Source: an uncultured Planctomycetia bacterium (GTDB lineage Bacteria; Planctomycetota; Phycisphaerae; Phycisphaerales; SM1A02). From it: a stretch of DNA of 40,934 bases. A program made the translations under genes and the position numbers. Shown here in pieces: positions 8,249 to 17,400 of this stretch. Every line of letters begins with the position of its first letter. The first letter of the stretch is position 1. The stretch covers positions 1 to 40,934 of the forward strand of contig CALFOZ010000095.1 in the NCBI GenBank assembly GCA_937919205.1, written 5' to 3'. The notes under the pieces are model-generated. The model was not told the origin of the DNA and did not search any database. It worked only from the letters and a program-made list of their open reading frames with translations.

Positions 8249-9241
8249 TTAACTAGCTTCGGCCCGCGGGTGCGCTTTGTCATATACCTCGCGCGTGCGT
8301 GACGAAGTGAGATGCGTGTAGATCTGCGTGCTACTTAAACTTTGATGCCCAAGCAACTCCTGCACCTCGCGTAAATTCACGCCGTCGCTCATCAATAGAT
8401 GTGTGGCAAATGAATGGCGAATGGTGTGTGGACTGATGTCTGGATCAAGACCAGCTTGCACCAAATACTTGGCGACCTTTCGACGCACCGAGCGCGTGCT
8501 GAGTCGCGTGCCATTTTTGTTCACAAACATCGGAGAAGACGGGGTTCTTCCAACATTGCGCTCGGCATCTAGTTTGGCAAGATAGTGTTGCACGGATTCC
8601 ACGGCCTTTGGATTGAGCGGAACAATTCGCTCGCGCTTTCCCTTGCCGCGAAGACTCACGCTTTCAGATCCCGCATCAAACACCATGTCACCGCGATTTA
8701 AGCCAACCACTTCGCTTACCCGCATGCCCGTGGCATAAAGCGATTCAAGAATGGCCCGATCGCGCGCGCCAAGAAGATCCTCCGCATCCGGAGCCGCAAG
8801 CAAGCGCTCGATTTGATCCACGCTGATCGCCTTGGGCAAACGCTTCGCTTGCTTTGGCGAGCGAATCATGGTCATGGGATTGGTCTTGGTGAAACCAGTT
8901 TTTTCCATCCATTTGTGGAAGGAACGTAGCGTGGCAATTTTGCGGGCCATAGTTGCAAGTGAATATTTTTTCTCGCTCAACTCCGCCAAGAAACCGCGGA
9001 TGGTTTCAACGTCACATGCCAGCATTCGCTCCGTGACGGTGCGGCCTTGCAGGTTGGCTTTGCGTGATTCCATCGCGTTTTTTTCCACTGACATATCCAG
9101 TGAAATTTTTGCCGTGGCGCATAGCGAATCGGCGTACTGACTTAAATCCATGGCGTAACAACGGCCGGTGTAGGGGCTGAAGTGGCGCTCGTCCGCCAGG
9201 TACGCAACGAAACGATCAACAATTGGAATATTCACATGCAT
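8249..9241 (-). CDS. Tyrosine recombinase XerC/XerD
   Basis: A 330-residue site-specific recombinase of the XerC/XerD family, which resolves chromosome dimers at dif. Catalytic residues are complete: R174 (TGMRVSE), a Lys in the GKGKRER strand (K200), H272 and R275 (PHTIRHSFATHL), H299 (LLGHQSL) and Y308 (QIYTH). The N-terminal SAM-like domain carries an extra segment of ~35 residues (about 42-76), so the protein is longer than the usual ~300. XerC and XerD cannot be told apart here. A good Shine-Dalgarno (AAGGAG) precedes ATG 9241 on the minus strand. The gene ends convergent to purK, and its upstream side holds the hairpin region and tRNA-Lys. It looks like a housekeeping Xer rather than a phage integrase. 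Confidence 0.92.
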   Translation of the reverse strand: MHVNIPIVDRFVAYLADERHFSPYTGRCYAMDLSQYADSLCATAKISLDMSVEKNAMESRKANLQGRTVTERMLACDVETIRGFLAELSEKKYSLATMARKIATLRSFHKWMEKTGFTKTNPMTMIRSPKQAKRLPKAISVDQIERLLAAPDAEDLLGARDRAILESLYATGMRVSEVVGLNRGDMVFDAGSESVSLRGKGKRERIVPLNPKAVESVQHYLAKLDAERNVGRTPSSPMFVNKNGTRLSTRSVRRKVAKYLVQAGLDPDISPHTIRHSFATHLLMSDGVNLREVQELLGHQSLSSTQIYTHLTSSRTREVYDKAHPRAEAS

Positions 9242-9365
9242 GTCTATAACTCCTTGTTAAATTAAATTTCAATCGTCAGTGGAAAATTTCCGCCGCACAA
9301 TTGAAATTGGTCTTCCGACACAGTCCGATACAAACTCACGATCTGCAAATCCAAGTACGGAAGTT

Positions 9366-9452
9366 TTTGGACCTTCTTTGTCCAAATGCGAAATATGATA
9401 TGCCGAATCATCGACCAAGTCTATTCTCGGACTTTACTAGAGTCCGAGAATA
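9366..9452. other. Three successive hairpins with 7-nt loops upstream of xer
   Basis: Hairpin A: TTTGGAC (9366-9372) pairs with GTCCAAA (9380-9386). Hairpin B: ATGAT (9395-9399) pairs with ATCAT (9407-9411). Hairpin C: the 12-base arm 9422-9433 pairs perfectly with 9441-9452. All three loops are exactly 7 nt (CTTCTTT, ATGCCGA, TTACTAG). No T-run follows on either strand, so these are not typical terminators. On the minus strand they would lie in the xer 5' leader; on the plus strand they precede tRNA-Lys. They could be a structured RNA or a regulatory leader. Hairpin C could also be a protein-binding dyad. Confidence 0.5.
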
Positions 9453-9508
9453 TTTCCAAAAAAACGCAATAAACAGTAGGGCAGTTGTCTGTACCATTGT
9501 TCGTTCTT

Positions 9509-9581
9509 GATTGCGTAGCTCAATTGGTAGAGCAGCCGGCTTTTAACCAGCATGTTCTGGGTTCGAGTCCCAGCGCAATCA
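9509..9581 (+). tRNA. tRNA-Lys (anticodon UUU)
   Basis: A complete cloverleaf can be drawn: acceptor GATTGCG / CGCAATC (7 perfect pairs), D-stem GCTC / GAGC with an 8-nt loop, and anticodon loop CTTTTAA (anticodon TTT at positions 34-36). The T-arm is CTGGG-TTCGAGT-CCCAG and the discriminator base is A. The anticodon stem GCCGG / CCAGC has one C-A mismatch at position 29-41. CCA is not encoded (A is followed by TTC). The length is 73 nt. Confidence 0.93.
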
Positions 9582-9627
9582 TTCTTGTTCGACCTGTGTT
9601 CACTTAAAAAAAGAATTCGTAATCCAG

Positions 9628-12600
9628 ATGTTTGTACTTCACGCAAATTGGCACGGTGATCAACTCCACATTTGGGGAGAGTCAAGCGAACTTTTTCGAA
9701 AGCTGACACCAGGTGCCGCTGACGCAAAAGAAATCGCGGCGACAGACGAATTAAAATCAGAAGTGATCGCGAATCATCCATTCGCATGCGCGCAAGCGGA
9801 TCTGCGTGAACTTTCTGCGCGTGTTGGATTTGGTGTCGCGGAAAATGCGACAAGCAGTTCCATGCAACTTCTTCTTCCATTTGACCACAACAATCCCGCG
9901 CCAAGCGATCGACTGGCCGTGGCCTTGGATGTCGATATGGATCAGGGCGCGGATCTTCATTTGGACACTGTGCAAGTTCCAACGCTCATTGTTGGAGTGA
10001 CTGAAGTTCAAGAAAAACTGCTGGCGTTTGAAATTGCCGGCGGACTCAATCACGAGCACACCGGTCATGAATTTCAATTTTGGTGCGCCGCCGCTCGATT
10101 TTGTTTGGAGTTGATGGAGGATCAGCGCGTGGTTCCAACCGTGCAACAAGACCGAAGCGGAGTGGTGAAGGCGCATTGGCGCCCTTGGTTGCACGACGCG
10201 GCTATCGCCGAGCGCGCCGCCACGCTTTTAGCGGGAATGCCGCCTATTTGCAGGGCTGTGACCGATGCGCATGATGGCGATGGTTGGCTTGTGTTGGAGT
10301 CATTTCTAAACGCGTGCGTGGATTCATTTCTGCGCCAAGTGATGCTGGCGGAAAATTATGTCGAGGCGATTGAAGATCGCGACCCCACGGTGGATCCACA
10401 TGTGGCGTGGCTTGGCGGTCTTCTTGGCAACAACATCGAAGTAAAAAATCTCGCGGTGGGTGATGTCAGTTTGGTGCGTGGCGTGCGTCAATGGTTGGCC
10501 ATTCTGGAGGACATTGGCGAAGGTCGTCCAATGCATCTTCTATTGCAACTGGATGAACCATCCAGCGCGCTCTTCACCAAACAAGAGGGCGAAGAGGACA
10601 AGCATGCGTGGAGACTTTCATTTCAATTGATCACGACCGAAGAGCCGCCAACGATTTTAGAAGCCGAAACAATTTGGGCGCAAGCATCGGGCCGTGGTGG
10701 CGCAAATCAAGCCGCGGAAAAAACCGCCGAGCTGTTGTTGGGCGAACTCGCGCGTGTCTCGCGCTTGTGGCCAAAGTTTGAAGACGCGCTTGAAGAAACT
10801 TCTCCGACAGGATTGAATTTGACAACCGCGGAGGCGTACGTGTTCTTGCGCGACATCAAGCCACTGCTTGAAGAGAGCGGCGTGCAGTGCGTGGTTCCAG
10901 AGTGGTGGGGCGCTTCCAGCACCCGCATTGGCGCGAAGTTGTTTATTGAAGGCGATGGACCAAGTCCAGAAATGCTCACAAACTCGCTGGTTGCGGGGCG
11001 AAAGGGCGGATTCGGTTTGCACAGCGTAGTGAATTATTCCTGGCAAATCGCGCTGGGCGATCAACCGCTCACCATGGAGGCCTTTGAAGCGCTGGCGCGC
11101 AAGGGTTCGCCGTTGGTGCGTATCAACAATCGTTGGGTTGAAATGCGCAAGGAAGACCTTGAGGCCGGGTTGAAATTCTTGAAGCAACATCCAGGTGGAC
11201 AAATGTCCTTGCTAGAGGCGTTGCGTTTGGCGCACGGCGCTGGCGATGACGCAAATGGAATTCCAGTTGTGGGAATGGACGCCAAGGGTTGGGTCGCGGA
11301 AGTGTTTGGACCCATCGACGCGATCGATCGCATGCCTCAACTTGAACAGCCAAAATTATTTCAAGGTTCGTTGCGGCCATATCAATTGTCGGGTCTTCGA
11401 TGGCTTGCGTTCCTGGGTCGTTACGGACTTGGCGCGTGTCTGGCGGATGACATGGGCCTTGGAAAAACAATTCAGTTGATCGCGTTACTGCAGATCGAGC
11501 GCCAAGATTGTCCCGAAGGCGAGCGCGTTGGTCCAACATTATTAGTTGCGCCAATGAGCGTGCTGGGAAATTGGAATCGTGAACTGACTCGCTTTGCGCC
11601 TGAATTGACGGTGCATATTCATCACGGACTTGATCGCCCGCAAGGCGAAAAGCTGAAGGAAGTGGCGGAGAAATCCGATGTGGTCATCACCACCTACGCA
11701 CTGGTCGCGCGTGACCAGGAAGATTTGCAGAAGATCATGTGGCGCCGCGTTGCCTTGGACGAGGCGCAACACATTAAGAATCCGCCCACCAAGCAAACCG
11801 CGGCAATTCGCTCCATTCAATCGGATCACCGCATTGCGCTCACAGGTACGCCGGTAGAAAATCGCCTGACCGAATTGTGGTCGATCATGGAATTCTGCAC
11901 GCCTGGCTACCTTGGAACATTGGCGGATTTCAAGCGCCGCTTCGCCGTTCCCATCGAGCGCCATCGCGACCGCAATCGCGCCGAGAAGTTGCGCAATTTG
12001 GTGCGGCCGTTTGTGTTGCGCCGATTAAAGACCGACTTGAATGTCATCAGTGATTTGCCGCCGTTGATTGAGTCGCGCGAACATGTTCCGTTGACCAACG
12101 AGCAAATCACCTTGTACGACCAAGTGGTGGAGGAGATGCTTTCCAAGGTTGATCGCGCCGAAGGTTTGCGCCGCCGCGGATTGGTGCTGAGCGCGTTGGT
12201 GAAGTTGAAACAAATCTGCAACCATCCACTGCATTTCCTGCGCCAAACGCAACTGCCAGATATTGCCACCGAGGACGCGCTGAAGAACATTGGCGAGTCG
12301 GACGATTCAATGGACACCGCGCTGGCCATTCCAGAAAGCCGCGGCGACCGGTCGCTTTCAAGTCGAAGCGGCAAGAGCACGCGCCTGATTGAAATGTTGG
12401 AGGAAGTGGTGGCCGCTGGTGATCGCGCCCTAATCTTCACCCAGTACCGGCAAATGGGACATCTTCTTGTGACCATGATTCGCCGCGAGTTGGACACGGA
12501 ATCACTGTTCCTGCACGGTGGAACGCCGCAAGCCAAGCGCGATCAATTTGTGGATCGCTTTCAAGATCCGCAAGGCACGGCGCCGATTTTTGTGCTGAGT

Positions 12601-12912
12601 TTGAAGGCCGGTGGAGTTGGATTAAATCTTACCGCCGCCAACCACGTGTTTCATTACGACCGTTGGTGGAATCCGGCTGTGGAAAATCAAGCCACGGATC
12701 GCGCCTTTCGTATTGGACAGTTGCGCACCGTGAATGTGCACAAAATGATTTCAGATGGAACTCTCGAAGAGCGCATTGATCAAATGATTCAGCAAAAGAT
12801 GGAGTTGGCAACGCAAATTATTTCCAGTGGCGAGGCGTGGCTGACGGAATTGAGCACTGGGCAATTGCGCGAAATTCTTTCCCTGCGAACCACCGCGTTG
12901 GAGGATGTATGA
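9628..12912 (+). CDS. SWI2/SNF2-family DNA-dependent ATPase/helicase
   Basis: The 1094-residue protein has a C-terminal SNF2 motor and a ~560-residue N-terminal region. Part of that region (EAYVFLRDIKPLLEESGV...VPEWWG) resembles the bacterial SNF2-associated domain DUF3670. Motor motifs are motif I DDMGLGKTIQ (K613), motif II LDEAQHIKN (D711-E712), motif III LTGTPVENRLTELWSI, motif V LKAGGVGLNLTAANHV and motif VI QATDRAFRIGQ. The family translocates on double-stranded DNA and remodels protein-DNA or RNA-polymerase complexes; the target here is unknown. The stop overlaps the SWIM gene by ATGA, and the two are expected to act together. It lies 46 bases downstream of tRNA-Lys. Confidence 0.93.
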   Translation: MFVLHANWHGDQLHIWGESSELFRKLTPGAADAKEIAATDELKSEVIANHPFACAQADLRELSARVGFGVAENATSSSMQLLLPFDHNNPAPSDRLAVALDVDMDQGADLHLDTVQVPTLIVGVTEVQEKLLAFEIAGGLNHEHTGHEFQFWCAAARFCLELMEDQRVVPTVQQDRSGVVKAHWRPWLHDAAIAERAATLLAGMPPICRAVTDAHDGDGWLVLESFLNACVDSFLRQVMLAENYVEAIEDRDPTVDPHVAWLGGLLGNNIEVKNLAVGDVSLVRGVRQWLAILEDIGEGRPMHLLLQLDEPSSALFTKQEGEEDKHAWRLSFQLITTEEPPTILEAETIWAQASGRGGANQAAEKTAELLLGELARVSRLWPKFEDALEETSPTGLNLTTAEAYVFLRDIKPLLEESGVQCVVPEWWGASSTRIGAKLFIEGDGPSPEMLTNSLVAGRKGGFGLHSVVNYSWQIALGDQPLTMEAFEALARKGSPLVRINNRWVEMRKEDLEAGLKFLKQHPGGQMSLLEALRLAHGAGDDANGIPVVGMDAKGWVAEVFGPIDAIDRMPQLEQPKLFQGSLRPYQLSGLRWLAFLGRYGLGACLADDMGLGKTIQLIALLQIERQDCPEGERVGPTLLVAPMSVLGNWNRELTRFAPELTVHIHHGLDRPQGEKLKEVAEKSDVVITTYALVARDQEDLQKIMWRRVALDEAQHIKNPPTKQTAAIRSIQSDHRIALTGTPVENRLTELWSIMEFCTPGYLGTLADFKRRFAVPIERHRDRNRAEKLRNLVRPFVLRRLKTDLNVISDLPPLIESREHVPLTNEQITLYDQVVEEMLSKVDRAEGLRRRGLVLSALVKLKQICNHPLHFLRQTQLPDIATEDALKNIGESDDSMDTALAIPESRGDRSLSSRSGKSTRLIEMLEEVVAAGDRALIFTQYRQMGHLLVTMIRRELDTESLFLHGGTPQAKRDQFVDRFQDPQGTAPIFVLSLKAGGVGLNLTAANHVFHYDRWWNPAVENQATDRAFRIGQLRTVNVHKMISDGTLEERIDQMIQQKMELATQIISSGEAWLTELSTGQLREILSLRTTALEDV

Positions 12913-13802
12913 GTTTAAACCCGCCGGCTGGCCAGCCCAAAAAACCGGACGCGCCTCGGCGTGTTCGCCATGGAATTAAGTTTCGCCGCAAAAATGGTTT
13001 GGCGGATTTGCCGTGGACCGCGCAGGCATTTGTGGAGGTCATTCAAGAGAAGGCATCTCTTGGCTCGCAAGTGTTGGGCATGGAGTACGCGCTGAGTGGC
13101 CAGCTTGCAAGTTTTTCCGTGGACCAAGGCTTGGTGGAGGCGCAAGTGCAAGGTCGCGCGTTCAAGCCATACAGCGTGCGTATTTCGTTGCAACACCTTA
13201 CGCCAGAGAAATGGTCCGAAGTGGTGCAACTGATGGCCAAAGAAGCCATGTTTGCCGCCAAATTACTGGTGGGCGAAATGCCCGTGGACATTGAGGAAGT
13301 TTTTGAGGAGTGCGGCGTTCAAGTACTGCCTCAGAGTTGGAAAGATGTAAATGCCGAATGTGATTGCGGCGAAAAAACTCATTGCAAGCACATTGTGGCC
13401 GTGACGTATTTGCTGGCGGAAAGAATAGAAGTTGATCCGCTGGTTATTTTCGCGTTGCGCGGACTGCATGGAACAACCTTGCTTGAGCGTTTGCAAGAGG
13501 CGCGCAATGTTCACTCCGCTGGAGTGAGCCAAAGTCATCAGAGCGCGCAATTGCCCTCGCAAAAAGCCAAGTTGCCACCGCTAGAGGATTGCTTGAACGA
13601 ATTTTGGCGCCCAGGAAAAAAGTTGAGCGACTTTGAATTGTTGCCGGCGCAAGAACATATTCCCCACGCGGTGCTTCGCCGTCTTGGCGCAAGTCCGCTG
13701 GGCGGAAAGTTTCCACTGGTTGGTTTGTTGGCCAGCGTGCAGGATAGTTTGCGCGCTAAAGTGATAGAGTTGCGACAGCGCATTGACGAAGGCGGACAAT
13801 GA
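12909..13802 (+). CDS. SWIM zinc-finger protein, partner of the SNF2 helicase
   Basis: The 297-residue protein carries a SWIM zinc finger: C151-x-C153, C159 and H161 in [21 protein letters not shown] domains bind DNA or mediate protein contacts. In bacteria they commonly occur beside SNF2 helicases as separate subunits, as here. The rest is mostly helical with no catalytic motif, and the N-terminus is basic and Pro-rich. ATG 12909 overlaps the helicase stop by ATGA. An upstream in-frame ATG at 12837 lies inside the helicase gene and would add 24 unrelated residues, so it is rejected. The 3' end overlaps the pyrophosphatase start by another ATGA. Confidence 0.85.
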   Translation: MSLNPPAGQPKKPDAPRRVRHGIKFRRKNGLADLPWTAQAFVEVIQEKASLGSQVLGMEYALSGQLASFSVDQGLVEAQVQGRAFKPYSVRISLQHLTPEKWSEVVQLMAKEAMFAAKLLVGEMPVDIEEVFEECGVQVLPQSWKDVNAECDCGEKTHCKHIVAVTYLLAERIEVDPLVIFALRGLHGTTLLERLQEARNVHSAGVSQSHQSAQLPSQKAKLPPLEDCLNEFWRPGKKLSDFELLPAQEHIPHAVLRRLGASPLGGKFPLVGLLASVQDSLRAKVIELRQRIDEGGQ

Positions 13803-14404
13803 TTCAACCACCGTATTACCACTATCGACCGCATCCTTGGCATGGCCTTGACGCGGGAACTTCGCCGCCTGATTTAGTGAACGCGTACATAGAGATCACG
13901 CCCTTTGATTTGGTGAAATATGAAGTGGATAAGCGCAGTGGCTTTTTGCGGGTGGATCGCCCTCAGCGAACCAGTAGCACGCCGCCCACGCTCTATGGAT
14001 TTATTCCAAAAACATTATGTGGTCCTCGTGTGGCCAAAGTTGGCGGCATTCAAAGCGGCGACAATGATCCGCTGGATATTTGCGTGTTGTCCGAGCGGCC
14101 AATTGATCGCGTGGAGGTGATTCTTGAAACGCGCGTTCTTGGCGGACTTTTAATGGAGGACAATGGCCAGGCTGACGACAAGATCGTGGCCGTGCTGAAG
14201 GACGACGCCATTTGGTCAGAGGCGCGCGACATCAGCGATTTGCCGTCGCGCTTGGTGGAGCGCATGCAACATTATTTTCTCACATACAAAATGCGTCCAG
14301 GTGAAAAATCCACGGTGCAGGTGAAAATAATTTACGGAGTTGAGCGGGCACGCGCCGTTGTGGAGGCCTCCATGGCGGATTATTGCGAGTCGTTTCCCTC
14401 CTAG
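13799..14404 (+). CDS. ppa: Inorganic pyrophosphatase, family I
   Basis: A 201-residue soluble pyrophosphatase that hydrolyses PPi to two phosphates and pulls polymerisation reactions forward. The signature [13 protein letters not shown] has the metal-binding D-x-D-P-x-D, and [12 protein letters not shown] follows. [13 protein letters not shown] and [14 protein letters not shown] match the substrate pocket. The N-terminus ([13 protein letters not shown]) is typical of the longer plant/Chlamydia-like branch. It starts at ATG 13799, overlapping the SWIM stop by ATGA, so it is the third gene of a translationally coupled operon. That context is unusual for ppa, which normally stands alone. Confidence 0.93.
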   Translation: MIQPPYYHYRPHPWHGLDAGTSPPDLVNAYIEITPFDLVKYEVDKRSGFLRVDRPQRTSSTPPTLYGFIPKTLCGPRVAKVGGIQSGDNDPLDICVLSERPIDRVEVILETRVLGGLLMEDNGQADDKIVAVLKDDAIWSEARDISDLPSRLVERMQHYFLTYKMRPGEKSTVQVKIIYGVERARAVVEASMADYCESFPS

Positions 14405-14447
14405 GCGCGGATAGTCAAGCGCCGCTGTTTGTGTTGAACATTTTTTT
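14404..14447. terminator. Weak hairpin between convergent ppa and tricorn genes
   Basis: GGCGC (14404-14408) can pair with GCGCC (14419-14423), and a T-run lies at 14441-14447. The 17-base gap between stem and T-run makes this a poor intrinsic terminator. It is listed because the two genes converge here. Confidence 0.25.
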
Positions 14448-17400
14448 AAGACGGATCCATGTCCGCGCCTGGCGCGCTCGCGGATGGTTGCGCCTGCGGA
14501 AGGCGTTTGATCAAGTCATCCACGGCGGCGCGCAATTGCGCGTCGAAATTATTTGATTCATCAACTGGATTGGCGGGCACGCGGACATTGGGCATGGCTC
14601 CATTATTTTCCATGTCATTGCCGTCAAGGGTGTACCAACCACGAAACGGAGTGCGGATGTTGGTGCCGTCGGCAAGAGAGGTGCTACCCGTGGAAATCAC
14701 GCCGCCGTAGGTTTGTTCGCCCACCAATGTTCCGCGCTTGAGATTTTTAAACGCGTGGCTGACAATCTCGGCGTTGGAAAAACTTTTTTCATTGCACAAC
14801 ATGTTGGCGGGTAATGCCCAGCGCTGAATGAACAAGCGGTCTTGGGGATATCCGTTTGTATATGAACGATCGGCGCCACGCGGAACGGTGTACGCATGCA
14901 CCGGCGACATCAAACTTGCCAGCACTCGGTCCGCAGTGCTACCACCGCCATTGTTTCGGACATCAACAAGCAATCCATCCTTGCCCTGCGCCGCGGCGCA
15001 TAGATCGCGCTCAAACTCATCCAGGCTGGATTGATTCATGCTTTGAATGTGCAAATACCCAACTCGCCCATGGCTCCAACCACTCACCAGCGCCGCGTTT
15101 TGAAAGACCTGATGTTGATACGCCAAATCAGATACCTGCGCCGTGGAGCACGGCGTGATCAAGCAATCCACATTCATAGGAGTGCCGTCGGATTTTTTGC
15201 GACGCACCGACACCAGTGTTTCAACTGCAACCTTGCCGCGAAGGCGTTGCTCCAGCGTTTCGTTGGCGGCCAGGGGTTCCGCGCCAATGGCCACAATCAC
15301 ATCGCCAACCACAAGCGGAGTTTGACTGAGCGCTGAAGGACTTTTGGTGAACACGTCGACCACCTCAAATCCATCCGCCAACGTGCGAGTGCGAATGCCC
15401 AAGCAACCAACCGGCTGTCGACTGGTGTTGTCGGAATCGGATTTCAGCGAAATTCCTAGGTGGCTGGCGTTGAGTTCGCCAAGCAACCTGGCCATGACCC
15501 ATTCAAATTCACTGTCGGTGCGCGCGGCAAGCGCCAATATTTTGTAGCGCGCGGTCAGGGCGTCCCAATCCAAACCCTTCATGGTTGGATCGTAGAAAAT
15601 TTCAGACACAACCCGGATGGATTCGTCAAAGCGATGCTCATTCCACGCGACTGGATCGATCACCGTGTCCGCATCAAATTCAACTGCCTTGCTTTCGCCA
15701 CCGGTTATGCCAATGGTGCTTAATTTTGCGACGGAGAATAAAATAACTTTATCACCTGCCAGATTTATGTGAACCGCTTTTCCAGAGGACGCCAATTTTT
15801 TCTGATCGCTTCCATCCCACTTCACGCTGAACACTCCTGGGCCACCATCATTGCCCGCAAAGAGAACGCGTTCGCCGCTGGGAGCGAGCAAGAGTCCGGA
15901 TTCGTCGCCGGCAATACGTGTCAATCTGCGCACGCGCAAATACGCGTCGTCCAAATCGTAGGAGTAGGCTTGCACGGCTTCGGCGTCTTTGTCATTGGAT
16001 GCAACCTCCGGCTTTGCGCCAGATTGTGCATCGTCAGCGCTCTTGTCATCGCCCTCTTTTGCATCGCCCTCTTTGGAGGAATCATCAGTGGGAACATTTT
16101 CTTTTGCATCGGCTTTCTTCTTGGATTTTTTCTTGGCGCCAGGAGCGGTGGGGGGCTTGCGCTTCTTCGCGGTCTCGCCGGCCTCCTTGAAATACGCCTC
16201 TCGCTCCGAGGCGGAAAATCCGTCGACGGATTTATCCAGCGCAACAACAAATACATCCGACTCATTGTTCACGCGGTCGGACAGAAACGCCAACAACTTT
16301 CCGTCGGCGCTGAAGCGCGGGGCGTGATCATTGTCTGGATGTCGCGTGATATTCACCGGAGGCTTTGAGCCATCCACAGGCATAAGCCAAATATCCCGGT
16401 TGAAATCGCGGTCATCTTGCGCGAACGCAATCCACTTTGAATCCGGACTCCATTGAAATTCAATTTCTGGATCCCAACCCTCGCGCAATATCGCGTTTTC
16501 ATTGGTTGCCAAATTGAAGATCATCAAGTCACCGCTTTGGCGATACGCCAGTAATTTTCCATCTGGACTTGCGCTCGGTTCGCGCTTTGGCAATAGAGAA
16601 TTCACTACGGGACGAATTTCAAATGCCACGGCTTCTGTCCACCGAACTGGATCCAATCGATAATCCACCGGAGTTTGTGTGGCTACGTCCTCTTGCTTCT
16701 TTTCGCCGTTCTCCGCGGTCGCTTGGATTTCTTTCGGAGTTGTCGCTGGCGTCTCTGCGGTCGCTTGGGTTTCTTTCGCAGTTGTCTCTGGCGTCTCGGT
16801 GGTCGCTTGGGTTTCTTTCGGAGTTGCCTCTGGCGTCTCGGTGGCGGCTTTGGCTTCCTTGCGCACTTCGGAGCGCGTGCGCGACACGATGGCTTCAAAA
16901 ATATTTTCATTGCCATCCAAGTCGCTCACAAAATACAATCGACTTCCGTCTGGGCTCCATGCAATGTCGCGCTCATGCGATGGCGGCGACGTGACGCGCA
17001 CCACCGGCGACTTCTCATCCATGCTCCGCACAAAGACATCTCCATATGCAACAAAGGCCATGGTTTTCCCATCGGGGCTTGGTAACGCCTGTGAAATATC
17101 TTTTCCAACATGACGCACCTTCACGGCTTCCACCATGTCAACCGCGGCGGCCAGTTCGAGCGCTTGTGGCCGCGCTTGCGCCGTGGTGAGGTCAAGTTTG
17201 TACAACGTGTTCCATGAGGCGATCACGGCGCCGCGTCCATCCGCGGTCACGTCAAAAGACGCAATATCGTTGGTGAAGTTGGTCAACTTTTCACCCACAG
17301 CATCGGGCGCGTCGGCCACGTTACGTCGATATAAATTGGTGACCCCATCGCGCTCTGAAAGCATGAGATATTGATTTGGCCCGCACCATTTCGCCTGTCC

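Noticed and set aside
8249..9581. Xer-family recombinase near tRNA-Lys read as an integrative element
   Set aside because: The protein looks like a housekeeping XerC/D, neighbours on both sides are core genes, and no repeat of the tRNA 3' end (att site) was seen.
10657..11202. Minus-strand frame of 181 aa inside the SNF2 helicase gene
   Set aside because: It is antisense to a conserved coding region with no domain and no ribosome binding site.
16718..16866. Tandem repeats considered as a CRISPR array
   Set aside because: Units are contiguous without spacers and encode an in-frame linker of the protease.
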